From the NCBI GenBank assembly GCA_948999435.1, contig CARJCM010000027.1, forward strand, positions 1 through 16,930: a stretch of DNA of 16,930 bases. Reading direction: 5' to 3'. The translations under genes and the position numbers were made by a program. The DNA comes from an uncultured Bacilli bacterium. Its GTDB lineage: Bacteria > Bacillota_I > Bacilli_A > RF39 > UBA660. The notes under the pieces were generated by a model that was not told the origin of the DNA, did not search any database, and worked only from the letters and a program-made list of their open reading frames with translations. How positions within the stretch are numbered: position 1 is the first letter of the stretch; every line of letters begins with the position of its first letter. This document shows positions 1 to 7,483 of this stretch, one piece after another.

Positions 1-132
1 TTAATTAATATCAAAGGAAAAAAATAATTTATTTGATATAATTTTTGGTAAAATAATTTAGATTTACAACTTTTTGATAATAGAAAAGGAATTATAGAGG
101 ATGCTCCAAATACATATATAGAACTTGTTAGA

Positions 133-876
133 GTGGAACAATTAGATAATTATAATGTTTATAGGCCTTTTAATATGTTTTTAGGAATTGGTAAGACTTT
201 AATTATTACAGATTTAGATAATAGAATAGTCGCTCATACTTGGAATGGTTATGTAGAAATTGAAGGAAAGAAATGTCAATTAACTAATTTTAATTGGAAA
301 TTAAAAAAATTAGGTTTAGAACGTATGGCTAGAAGAAATTATAGTATGGCGGATTTAAAACAGATTCAGTGTGCAATTAGTAAATGTTATACTGGAGTTT
401 ATAATAGTTCTTATATTAAAACTTCAAATGTTATTGTTTTTGATACGACAAAATGTTTAATTAGTGAAGATATTGATGGTAGACGTCCATATTATTTCTT
501 AGAATATGTGGGAGAAGATGTTTTTAATACAGGAGGGCACTTCTATAGAGATATTCTTAATAAGAATGCTATTGCTTATTTTGATCAAAATGGTTATTTT
601 ATATATGAAGATTTAACTAAAATGGTTAATGAAGAACTTTATAATAACACTGGAGAATGTGTATATTTTGAACCTTTTTCTATAGACTCACATTACTTTG
701 CAAGTGGAGAAAGCTATTTTAGCAGTTTAGATTCATTTCTTATGAATAGAGGATACTCAGAATTGGTTTTAGGAGAGTATACTACTAGTTATAATATTAT
801 GAATATATGTAGGGAACTTACAGAAAGTTTCTTGGCAGAGATAATTTCTGATAAAGATAGCTTATTAGCACTTTAA
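133..876 (+). CDS. Hypothetical protein, start uncertain
   Basis: A 247-residue product if read from GTG at 133. I do not recognise the family: no signal peptide, membrane segment or familiar catalytic motif is visible, and the protein is rich in Tyr, Phe and Asn. The start is doubtful. No Shine-Dalgarno precedes the GTG, and the same frame stays open back to position 52 (in-frame TAA at 49-51) with plausible coding residues (about EDAPNTYIELVR just before the GTG), yet it contains no ATG, GTG or TTG. Either a rare start such as ATT at 91 is used, which lies directly after an AAAAGGA, or the 5' end has been damaged by a frameshift or truncation. A TATAAT at 36-41 could be its -10 element. A hairpin terminator follows at 882-906. 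Confidence 0.6.
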   Translation: MEQLDNYNVYRPFNMFLGIGKTLIITDLDNRIVAHTWNGYVEIEGKKCQLTNFNWKLKKLGLERMARRNYSMADLKQIQCAISKCYTGVYNSSYIKTSNVIVFDTTKCLISEDIDGRRPYYFLEYVGEDVFNTGGHFYRDILNKNAIAYFDQNGYFIYEDLTKMVNEELYNNTGECVYFEPFSIDSHYFASGESYFSSLDSFLMNRGYSELVLGEYTTSYNIMNICRELTESFLAEIISDKDSLLAL

Positions 877-881
877 GATTA

Positions 882-906
882 GATATTAGATTTTAATATC
901 TTTTTT
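882..906 (+). terminator. Rho-independent terminator after the gene at 133-876
   Basis: GATATTA at 882-888 pairs with TAATATC at 894-900 around a 5-base loop and is followed by six T (901-906). It lies 6 bases past the stop codon. The stem is AT-rich, so its strength is uncertain. Confidence 0.65.
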
Positions 907-1030
907 ATTGAAGATTTTTCTTGTTTATATTATAATAATATTACTAAGAGTAAACTTTAAGGCAGAAGTATTACTTCATAGAATAAAATCTCTTAAACTA
1001 GTAAAATATAATAGTGGAGAGTGAAGCAAA

Positions 1031-1276
1031 ATGACAACGTTTAAAAGAGATTTTATTTTTAAAGATAATGTTATTGAAATAGTATCTAAAAATGTTAGAA
1101 AATATAGGAAGCTAGCAGGGATAACTCAAGAACAATTAGCTTTAGATATTGGAGTTTCTAATGATTTCTTAAGAAGATTTGAAACTACTTTAGGTAAAGA
1201 AGGTATGGCTTTAAATACTTTATATAAAATATCTATTGTATTAAATGTTTCAATGGATAAATTTTTTATAGAATAA
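1031..1276 (+). CDS. Small XRE-family helix-turn-helix protein
   Basis: An 81-residue protein that is almost entirely one HTH_3/Cro-C1 DNA-binding domain. The segment ITQEQLALDIGVSNDFLRRF (about 31-50) is the classical turn, with the recognition helix in the second half. The C-terminal helix LYKISIVLNVSMDKFF is the usual closing helix of the family. It probably binds DNA as a dimer; no effector domain is present. The start ATG has a GGAGAGTGA-type SD (about 1016-1024), and a TATAAT lies at 1007-1012. The next gene (1329-1562) is a diverged paralogue in the same orientation. Target and role are unknown; single-domain XRE proteins are often autoregulators or antitoxins, but no toxin-like partner is adjacent. 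Confidence 0.85.
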   Translation: MTTFKRDFIFKDNVIEIVSKNVRKYRKLAGITQEQLALDIGVSNDFLRRFETTLGKEGMALNTLYKISIVLNVSMDKFFIE

Positions 1277-1328
1277 AAAAAGCTTTCAATTTTTTCTAAA
1301 CAATAGTACAATATAATTGGTGATGTTA

Positions 1329-1562
1329 ATGAATGGATATGAATTTAATCCAGAGATGTATAAGTTAGTAGCAAGAAATGTAGTTAAATATATGAATATT
1401 AAGAATGTAACAATTAGTTATTTGGCTAAATGGGCAGAGATTAATGAAAAGTTTTTAGATAAATTTTTGAATGATAATACCAATACAATTATTTCAATTT
1501 ATGATTTATATAAAATAAGTGTTATATTAGAAGTTGGAATGAATGTATTTTTTGAAGAATAA
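1329..1562 (+). CDS. Small HTH-like protein, diverged paralogue of the upstream gene
   Basis: A 77-residue protein that aligns along its length with the product of 1031-1276: a VARNVVKYM helix matches VSKNVRKYR, and the LYKISVILEVGMNVFFEE end matches LYKISIVLNVSMDKFFIE. The central helix-turn-helix is more degenerate (ISYLAKWAEINEKFLDKF replaces the TQEQLA type), so DNA binding is less certain. I chose ATG 1329 because GGTGAT (1319-1324) gives a spaced SD; upstream in-frame starts at 1317 (TTG) and 1323 (ATG) lie inside or before that SD. A TATAAT at 1312-1317 is so close that transcription from it would begin near 1323-1324, which would give an almost leaderless mRNA, so expression from upstream is an alternative. 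The gene ends in a bidirectional terminator. Confidence 0.7.
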   Translation: MNGYEFNPEMYKLVARNVVKYMNIKNVTISYLAKWAEINEKFLDKFLNDNTNTIISIYDLYKISVILEVGMNVFFEE

Positions 1563-1593
1563 AAAACCACTAATAAAAGTGGCTTATTTTTTT
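1561..1593. terminator. Bidirectional terminator between convergent genes
   Basis: CCACT (1567-1571) pairs with AGTGG (1578-1582) around a 6-base loop. It has an A-run before and a T-run after (1587-1593), so it can terminate the plus-strand HTH gene and the minus-strand gene that ends at 1584. Confidence 0.8.
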
Positions 1594-2423
1594 CTTTCTA
1601 AAACATATAAATTTTTATTTTCACTAAATATTGTTCTTTCTTCATAATATATGAGAATCTCACTAGAATAATCAGTAATATTTACAACTCTTCTAGTTAT
1701 ATCTAAAGATACATTTATGCTTTCTTTTTCATCTTTTCTACATATTCTTCTTATTAAATAACGATAATATCCTTCTCTTTCTAGAGGACCAGGAATAATT
1801 GGTATATTTATTAAATGCTTGTTAATAAAGTCTAATTTAGCTTTAATAACTTCTAAAGAATCGTTTCTATTAACATGAAAGTATTCATAAAAATAGTTAG
1901 AATGAAACATTTCATTTCTTAATTTGGCCCAAAAATAAACTAAATTTTTAATACCTAAATTTGCATCAATTCTATCTATTTCTTCTAGTGTTAATTCTGT
2001 TAAAAAAGGATATTCTTTTAATACAAAGTTTCTGTTATTTCTTTTTAGTTCGCCAAAATGGGATGTTCTATTGCCAATTTGATTGTTTAATAAATCATTT
2101 ATAGGACATAAATAAAACCAACCATTATCTCCTTCAACAATAATTGCATATAATGGTATCTTTGTTTTGGTAGCTTCTATTTTAATAGCATTAATATTAA
2201 ATGATGCGAAAAGATTTATATAAAAATCGGCGAGGGTACTACAATTAATAAATGGAAACCGATTAATATTTTTTTCGAGTTCAAATTCTTTTTGCTCAGG
2301 ACTAGCTAAAAAGAATTTGATGTCTCTAGCAAGAAATGGAGCTAGTTTAACATATAAGTATCTTATTATATAGTTTTTAGGCCAAGATTTATTAACAGAT
2401 TTTATTATTTCTTCTATATTCAT
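1584..2423 (-). CDS. Hypothetical protein with a degenerate transglutaminase-like core
   Basis: A 279-residue cytoplasmic-looking protein with no signal peptide or membrane segment. Residues about 20-120 follow the layout I associate with transglutaminase-like cysteine-protease folds: a helical lead-in (YIIRYLYVKL...RDIKFFL), then NCSTLADFYINLF with a candidate nucleophile Cys61 at a helix start, then a strand pair, then WFYLCPIND with Asp110 where the catalytic Asp normally sits. The histidine expected in between is absent (Leu91-Tyr92 in its place), so if the fold is right the protein is probably inactive as an enzyme or uses another residue. The C-terminal 150 residues are unassigned. The start is ATG 2423 with GAGG just upstream on the minus strand. 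It is divergent from the sigK-like gene and convergent with the HTH genes. The family assignment is tentative. Confidence 0.6.
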   Translation of the reverse strand: MNIEEIIKSVNKSWPKNYIIRYLYVKLAPFLARDIKFFLASPEQKEFELEKNINRFPFINCSTLADFYINLFASFNINAIKIEATKTKIPLYAIIVEGDNGWFYLCPINDLLNNQIGNRTSHFGELKRNNRNFVLKEYPFLTELTLEEIDRIDANLGIKNLVYFWAKLRNEMFHSNYFYEYFHVNRNDSLEVIKAKLDFINKHLINIPIIPGPLEREGYYRYLIRRICRKDEKESINVSLDITRRVVNITDYSSEILIYYEERTIFSENKNLYVLERKK

Positions 2424-2535
2424 ATTTTTTCCTCTTTAAAAGTATATTCTATCATAATCATTATTTATTAGCAAATGGATTTTATTTTACATTTTTTTCT
2501 TTTTTTTAAATATATTTTTATTAGGAAGTGAAAAT

Positions 2536-3231
2536 ATGTTTTTGAATTTACTTAATATAATTAAAGATATGCTTTTTTTTACAGGAAGCTATTCTAATGG
2601 AGTTTTTCCAGAACCTTTAGATTCTGTAGAAGAGGAAGAAATGATTAATAAAATGCTTAATGGAGATAAGAATGCTCGTAATATTTTAATCGAACATAAT
2701 CTTCGGTTAGTCGCTCATATTGTAAAAAAATTCGATAAAAATAATAATGATACTGATGACTTAATTAGTATTGGAACTATTGGATTAATTAAAGGAATTG
2801 ATTCTTATAATCGAAGTAGAGCAACAAAAATAACTACTTATGCTGCTAGATGTGTGGAAAATGAAATATTAATGCATTTTAGAAAACTTAAAAATACAGG
2901 GAACACTATAAGTTTAAATGATGCGATTGGCTATGATAAAGATGGTAATGAAATTAGTTTGCAAGAAGTTATTAAAGATGATGCTATAGATATACCTGAT
3001 TATTTACATATAAAAGAAAATGTTGGCTTATTAAAAAAGTATTTTAATGTTTTGACTGCAAGAGAACAAGAAATATTAATTAAAAGATTTGGTTTATTAA
3101 ATGAAAATGAACAAACTCAAAAAGAAATTGCTAAACAACTTCATATATCAAGGAGTTATGTGTCTAGAATTGAAAAAAGAGCACTTGCTAAAGTGTTAAG
3201 AGAGTTTATAAAAAATAATAAAAGTTTGTAA
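2536..3231 (+). CDS. sigK: RNA polymerase sporulation sigma factor, sigma-K type
   Basis: A 231-residue sigma-70-family protein very close in layout to Bacillus pro-sigma-K. Residues 1-18 are a hydrophobic pro-sequence (FLNLLNIIKDMLFF), followed by the signature region 20-66 (NGVFPEPL, GDKNARN, IEHNLRLVAHIVKKF). Region 2 continues with DLISIGTIGLIKGIDSY (75-91) and TYAARCVENEILMHFRK (101-117). Region 4 (about 170-225) holds LTAREQEILIKRFG and the promoter-contact helix HISRSYVSRIEKRALAK. In spore formers, sigma-K drives late mother-cell genes after removal of the pro-sequence by the SpoIVFB membrane protease; here the pro-sequence is inferred. The gene is uninterrupted, with no skin-like insertion. 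The start ATG has AGGAAGTGA at 2523-2531. I see no terminator before the downstream gene, which has its own promoter. Confidence 0.88.
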   Translation: MFLNLLNIIKDMLFFTGSYSNGVFPEPLDSVEEEEMINKMLNGDKNARNILIEHNLRLVAHIVKKFDKNNNDTDDLISIGTIGLIKGIDSYNRSRATKITTYAARCVENEILMHFRKLKNTGNTISLNDAIGYDKDGNEISLQEVIKDDAIDIPDYLHIKENVGLLKKYFNVLTAREQEILIKRFGLLNENEQTQKEIAKQLHISRSYVSRIEKRALAKVLREFIKNNKSL

Positions 3232-3254
3232 TTTAGATAAGTTTTTGCTATACT
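3225..3254 (+). promoter_or_regulatory. Sigma-A-type promoter of the DUF6020-like gene
   Basis: TTTGTA (3225-3230), an 18-base spacer and TATACT (3249-3254) with an extended TGC just before the -10. The predicted start is near 3261, which gives a leader of about 13 bases carrying the GTGAT SD. The -35 overlaps the end of the sigK-like gene. Confidence 0.55.
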
Positions 3255-3273
3255 TAAAATAGATGTGATAAAT

Positions 3274-5070
3274 ATGAATAGAATTTTAAAATATGGAACA
3301 AGTATACTTTTTAGTATAGCAATAGTTCTTTTATTTAATTATAATTATAAATGGAAAATATCTTTATTCTCTGGTTTACTGGGATTGGGAGTTTTCTTTT
3401 TGCTTAAAAATTTTAAGAAAAATAAATTTAGTGTTTTAACTTTTATTAATGCACTATTATTTGCGCTTTTTTATAATATTGGAATTAGTTATCAAAAAGG
3501 AGGAACACTTTTATATTTATGGAAAAATATTAATAATCTTTTTATTAGTGTTTTAAATATAGTTGTTTTTACTTTTGTCTTTTATTTATTGTTAGATTTT
3601 TTATTTAATAAGTTTCAAAATATGAAGGAAAAAGAAGTTAAATCTAGAATTCTTAAATTTATTTTTGATGAACATCCTTTCTTGAGTACATTTTTAATTA
3701 CACTTTCTATTAGTTTCTTTTATTTAATATTCTTTTATCCTGGGACAATGTCTTATGATGGTTTATGGCAGTTAGATGTTTATAAAGGTATTACGGTTAT
3801 AGCAGATAATCATCCACCGATAATTGGTTTTACTAATCATCATCCAGTTTTAATTACACTTATTATGGGCTTTTTAATGGATATAGGTGAATCTTTATTA
3901 AATGATAATTTGGGGATGTTTTTATATATTTTACCTCAAATATTTGTAAATGCTTTTGTTTATGCTTATGTTCTTAAAATAATGAAAAAAATGGATACAC
4001 CTTTTATTATTAAATTTGGTAGTTTATTATTTTATAGTGCTTTTCCATTTTTAGTAATAAATTCTATAACATATATTAAAGATACAATGTTTTATTTGAT
4101 TTTTCTTTTGATATTTGTTTATACTTATTATCATTTTAAAGTTAATTATAAAAAGAATTATAAGTTTAAATATTTAATTTTAGCAATACTTTTTCTAATA
4201 TTATACTTATTTAGAAATACGGGATATTATATTTTGATTATTTCTTCTTTAACTTTAATTTTCTATTTCTTTAAAAAAGATAAATTTGTTAGCTTGATGT
4301 TTTCTTTCTTAATAGTTTTTTTAATAGGGGTTAATTTGGTTTATCATAAAGTTTTTTTGCCTAGTATGAATATAGAGGAAGCTAGTGTAAGAGAAATGTT
4401 ATCGGTGCCACTGCAACAAACAGGAAGATATTTAAAAAAATATCCAAGTGATTTATCTACTAATGAAAAAAATATTTTAAATAATATGTTTGATGTAGAA
4501 CTGACAGAGATTGCTAAACTTTATTATCCTAATAAAAGTGATAATATTAAATGGAGATTTAAAGAATATCCTACTGATAGAGAATTAAAAGATTATTTTA
4601 AAGTATGGTTTTCTATGTTTTTGAAACATCCTTTTGTTTATTTTGATGCTACTCTTAATAATATTTATGGCTATATTTATCCTAATGTTATGAATTTTGT
4701 AGGGGAAGAGATTGGTTTTTATTATATAGATATTGTAGGACCAGTAAATACAGGAGAGTTTAAGCTTTCTTGGAATAACCTAAATTGGGGAAGAAATATA
4801 TTAAAGGGTACAGCGAAAATAATAAGTGAGGCTAAAGGGATTAGACTTCTTTATATGCCAGCTTTTTATGTTTTAATATTTATAGCAGCTTGTTTTTATT
4901 TATTAAAAGTAAAAAGAGGGGATGCACTATTTTTCTTAACGCTTTTATTTGGAATTATTCTTACTTGTGTTATTTCGCCAGTTAATGCTCATATGAGATA
5001 TTTAGAACCTTTAATGGTTAGTATTCCTTTTGTACTTGCTTTAATACTTTACGAAACTAGAAAAAATTGA
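3274..5070 (+). CDS. Polytopic membrane protein, DUF6020-like (GT-C glycosyltransferase-type fold)
   Basis: A 598-residue integral membrane protein with roughly 12 hydrophobic segments. The N-terminal half has about four helices, then the loop FYPGTMSYDGLWQ (about 160), which places an acidic residue after the first large extracytoplasmic helix. Next comes NHHPVLITLIMGF, a conserved His-Pro loop, then repeated helices and a large extracytoplasmic insert (about 360-500) before the last helices. An early-loop Asp and a later HHP motif are typical of DUF6020 and related GT-C-like glycosyltransferases that use lipid-linked sugars, so a cell-envelope sugar transfer role is possible but unproven. 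I chose ATG 3274 over GTG 3265 because the latter lies in the SD (GTGAT, 3265-3269). Transcription probably ends at the hairpin at 5104-5145. Confidence 0.7.
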   Translation: MNRILKYGTSILFSIAIVLLFNYNYKWKISLFSGLLGLGVFFLLKNFKKNKFSVLTFINALLFALFYNIGISYQKGGTLLYLWKNINNLFISVLNIVVFTFVFYLLLDFLFNKFQNMKEKEVKSRILKFIFDEHPFLSTFLITLSISFFYLIFFYPGTMSYDGLWQLDVYKGITVIADNHPPIIGFTNHHPVLITLIMGFLMDIGESLLNDNLGMFLYILPQIFVNAFVYAYVLKIMKKMDTPFIIKFGSLLFYSAFPFLVINSITYIKDTMFYLIFLLIFVYTYYHFKVNYKKNYKFKYLILAILFLILYLFRNTGYYILIISSLTLIFYFFKKDKFVSLMFSFLIVFLIGVNLVYHKVFLPSMNIEEASVREMLSVPLQQTGRYLKKYPSDLSTNEKNILNNMFDVELTEIAKLYYPNKSDNIKWRFKEYPTDRELKDYFKVWFSMFLKHPFVYFDATLNNIYGYIYPNVMNFVGEEIGFYYIDIVGPVNTGEFKLSWNNLNWGRNILKGTAKIISEAKGIRLLYMPAFYVLIFIAACFYLLKVKRGDALFFLTLLFGIILTCVISPVNAHMRYLEPLMVSIPFVLALILYETRKN

Positions 5071-5099
5071 CATAGGCCATAAAATATATTATAATGTTT

Positions 5100-5660
5100 T
5101 TAGAAAGCTTTTCCCATTCCGCTTGGAGGGGGGACAGCTTTTTTTCTTGAATAAATTTTTATTATTTTATTTTGGTCAATTAATATTATTTTATTAATCC
5201 ATTTTCTTTCTTGACTTAGATATAGATTATCAATTTGTTTTAATATTAATTCTCTTTTTATTTCAGTGTTAGTAATATCTAGAATAAAATTATTAGCTTG
5301 TTCTTTGGCATTTTTAATAACGTTGTCTATTGCACGATTTTGACTAACTGCTTCTTTTAATACTTTTAAATCCCAATATTCATTGTTCCATAAATAATCT
5401 GCTGTTTTTATTCCTTTAGGAATATTAATTCTGGGTAACATAAAAATTTCTCCTCCAAATGTATTCTGTAATAGTTTAGCTATTTCTAATTCTTTTTTGC
5501 TATAATCTAAAACCACATTTTTGTTATCAACAAGATATCTAATTCCTTTATAATCAAAATATAATTGTTCTTTTATTTTTGTATTATTTAAGTAGTCTCT
5601 TTTTGAACATTCTTTTATTATTTCAAAATGGTAGTCTTTTTTGGTATCAAGTTTATTCAT
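5100..5660 (-). CDS. CdiA C-terminal-like nuclease-domain protein
   Basis: A 186-residue soluble protein. Residues about 57-172 resemble the CdiA-C/tRNA-nuclease type (PF18451-like) of the PD-(D/E)XK superfamily: an acidic helix with Glu57/Glu59, FMLPRINIPKGIKTADYL with Asp88, and YWDLK with Asp97-x-Lys99 as the (D/E)xK pair. A Gln/Asn-rich helix (SQNRAIDNVIKNAKEQ) and closing strands follow. In contact-dependent inhibition proteins this domain is a toxin tip; stand-alone copies are common in Bacillota and often of unknown role. There is no signal peptide, carrier domain or adjacent immunity gene, so a secreted-toxin role is not supported here. The C-terminus (AVPPPSGMGKAF) is encoded by the neighbour's terminator hairpin. 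The SD is AAAGGAAG just upstream of ATG 5660. The family call is from recall. Confidence 0.65.
   Translation of the reverse strand: MNKLDTKKDYHFEIIKECSKRDYLNNTKIKEQLYFDYKGIRYLVDNKNVVLDYSKKELEIAKLLQNTFGGEIFMLPRINIPKGIKTADYLWNNEYWDLKVLKEAVSQNRAIDNVIKNAKEQANNFILDITNTEIKRELILKQIDNLYLSQERKWINKIILIDQNKIIKIYSRKKAVPPPSGMGKAF
5104..5145 (+). terminator. Strong terminator of the DUF6020-like gene, inside the opposite CDS
   Basis: AAAGCT (5104-5109) pairs with AGCTTT (5136-5141), TTCCC (5111-5115) with GGGGA (5130-5134, one G-T pair) and TCC (5118-5120) with GGA (5125-5127). Seven T follow at 5139-5145. It acts on the plus strand 34 bases after the stop at 5070. The same bases encode the last 13 residues and the approach to the stop of the minus-strand gene at 5100-5660. 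Confidence 0.8.
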
Positions 5661-5722
5661 AGTTGCTTCCTTTCATAACTATTTATTATAAAGTTTAAAT
5701 ACTTTTATGTATAGAAAAAACG

Positions 5723-5739
5723 TTCGACAAAATATGACA
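5723..5739. promoter_or_regulatory. Possible tandem Spo0A (0A) boxes
   Basis: TTCGACA (5723-5729) is a perfect 0A box (TGTCGAA on the minus strand). TATGACA, with 5 of 7 matching, starts exactly 10 bases later (5733). They lie between the divergent CdiA-C-like gene and gltX, upstream of the gltX promoter. A similar segment lies at 15027-15045. Spo0A itself is not in the window, so this is inference from motif and spacing. Confidence 0.35.
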
Positions 5740-5766
5740 AATAGTGCTTTTAAAGGAATTATATGC

Positions 5767-5795
5767 TTGTTATTTTAAGGTGTATTTGTTATAAT
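5767..5795 (+). promoter_or_regulatory. Promoter of gltX
   Basis: TTGTTA (5767-5772), a 17-base spacer and TATAAT (5790-5795) with an extended TGT. The predicted start is near 5802, so the leader is only about 17 bases and leaves no room for a T-box. Confidence 0.75.
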
Positions 5796-5818
5796 TATTT
5801 AAAGAAATGAGTGATATT

Positions 5819-7483
5819 ATGACATATAGAGATTTGGCAGAACTTATATTTCCGTCTATTACTAAAACTCCAGAAGATTATGAGAATATTTATCCTGAAA
5901 GAGAGCTAAGTGAAGGCGCTAAAGTTGTAAGATTTGCTCCTAGTCCAACTGGTTTTATGCATATTGGTAATATGATGAGTGCCGTTATTAATTATGTTTT
6001 AGCTAGAGGTAGCAATGGGATATTTTATGTTAGAAATGAAGATACTGATCAAGCTAGAACTGTAGAAGGGGCTTTAGATTTTATTCATCATACTTTAAAA
6101 TACTATGATATTTATCCTGATGAATATGAATACAAAGATAGACAAGTAGGTAATTATGGTCCTTATGTTCAAAGTGAGAGAATGGAAATATATCATGCTT
6201 TTGTAAAACATTTAATTAGTATGGGAAAAGCTTATCCTTGTTTTTTAACTCCAGAAGAATTAACAGAAATAAGAGAATATCAAACTAAATCTAAAAAGAG
6301 AATTGGTATTTATGGTAAGTATGCAAAATGTAGAGATATTACACCAGAGGAAGCTATAAAAAGAATTAAAGATGGTGAAAAGTTTGTAATTCGTTTTAAA
6401 TCAGAAGGAGACTTTAATAAAAAGTTTGTTTTTGAAGATTTAGTTCAAGGTAAAATAGAGTTTCCAGAAAATGATTTAGATGTTCCAATTATGAAAAGTG
6501 GAGATTTATTACCAACTTATCATTTTGCGCATTTAGTTGATGACCATTTAATGCGTACAACTCATGTTGTTAGAGGACAAGAATGGATGAGTAGTGTTCC
6601 ACTTCATTATGAGTTATTCCACGCGTTTGGTTATAAAATGCCTAAGTACATTCATACATCTTTAATTTTAAAAAAGGATGAAGAAACTGGAGCAATTAGA
6701 AAAATTAGTAAAAGAAAAGACCCAGAAGCTTTAATGTTCTTTTATGAAGAAAAGGGTTATCCAATTTTGGCAGTGATAGATGCAGTTATGACTATTGCTA
6801 ATTCAAATTATGAAGAATGGAGAACAAATCATCCAGATACACCATTTTATGAATTTCCATTTAGTCCCAAAAAAATGAGTCCATCAGGAGCATTATTTGA
6901 TCTTGATAAATTAGATAATATCTCAAAGAATTTTATTAGTAAAATGAAAGCCGAAGATTTATATCAAGAATATTTAACTTGGGCGAAAAAGTATGATGAG
7001 CATATACATGATGTTATTAGTAAATATAAAGATGAAACTATAGCATTTTTAAATATTGAAAGAGAGACTAAAAAACCACGTAAAGATTATGAAAATTATT
7101 TAGCTATATTTCCTAAATCTTGGTATATGTATGACGAAGAATGGGATAGAGAATTAGAATATGAATTTGGAAAAATAACTGATAAAGAAGAAATTATTAA
7201 AGTTATGGAAGAATATTTAAATAATGTATATGATAGTAATGATACACAAGATGAATGGTTTAATAAAATTAAAGTTTTAGCAGAAAAATTTGGATATGCA
7301 GGCGATATGAAGGAATATCGTGAAAATCCAGATAATTATAAAGGAAATGTTGCAGATTTTACTACAATTATGAGAGTAGTTTTAACTACTAAAGCAATGA
7401 CTCCTAACTTATATGATATTATGAATATTTTAGGAAAAGATAAAATGATTAAAAGATTAGAAATATTAAGTGAGAAATATTAA
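5819..7483 (+). CDS. gltX: Glutamate--tRNA ligase
   Basis: Class I aminoacyl-tRNA synthetase of about 554 residues that charges tRNA-Glu (and, in many Bacillota, tRNA-Gln for later amidation). In this numbering, FAPSPTGFMHIGN (about 40-51) is the HIGH-type ATP motif and KISKR (about 295-299) is the KMSKS-type motif. YVRNEDTDQ and the RGQEWMSSVPLH segment are typical of the Glu-specific active site. The C-terminal 230 residues form the helical anticodon-binding part. The length fits the longer clostridial type (about 550) rather than the usual 480-490. I prefer ATG 5819: GAGTGAT precedes it, while ATG 5807 would lie about 5 bases from the predicted transcript start without an SD. Its stop TAA shares a base with the ATG of the CYTH gene (TAATG), so translation is probably coupled. 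Confidence 0.95.
   Translation: MTYRDLAELIFPSITKTPEDYENIYPERELSEGAKVVRFAPSPTGFMHIGNMMSAVINYVLARGSNGIFYVRNEDTDQARTVEGALDFIHHTLKYYDIYPDEYEYKDRQVGNYGPYVQSERMEIYHAFVKHLISMGKAYPCFLTPEELTEIREYQTKSKKRIGIYGKYAKCRDITPEEAIKRIKDGEKFVIRFKSEGDFNKKFVFEDLVQGKIEFPENDLDVPIMKSGDLLPTYHFAHLVDDHLMRTTHVVRGQEWMSSVPLHYELFHAFGYKMPKYIHTSLILKKDEETGAIRKISKRKDPEALMFFYEEKGYPILAVIDAVMTIANSNYEEWRTNHPDTPFYEFPFSPKKMSPSGALFDLDKLDNISKNFISKMKAEDLYQEYLTWAKKYDEHIHDVISKYKDETIAFLNIERETKKPRKDYENYLAIFPKSWYMYDEEWDRELEYEFGKITDKEEIIKVMEEYLNNVYDSNDTQDEWFNKIKVLAEKFGYAGDMKEYRENPDNYKGNVADFTTIMRVVLTTKAMTPNLYDIMNILGKDKMIKRLEILSEKY

Noticed and set aside
1126..1311. Minus-strand ORF of 61 codons
   Set aside because: It is antisense to the first small HTH gene, with no independent signal.
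2536..3231. Skin-like interruption in sigK
   Set aside because: The reading frame is continuous through regions 2 and 4.
5796..5818. T-box ahead of gltX, or SAM riboswitch ahead of metA
   Set aside because: Both predicted leaders are under 25 bases, too short for either.
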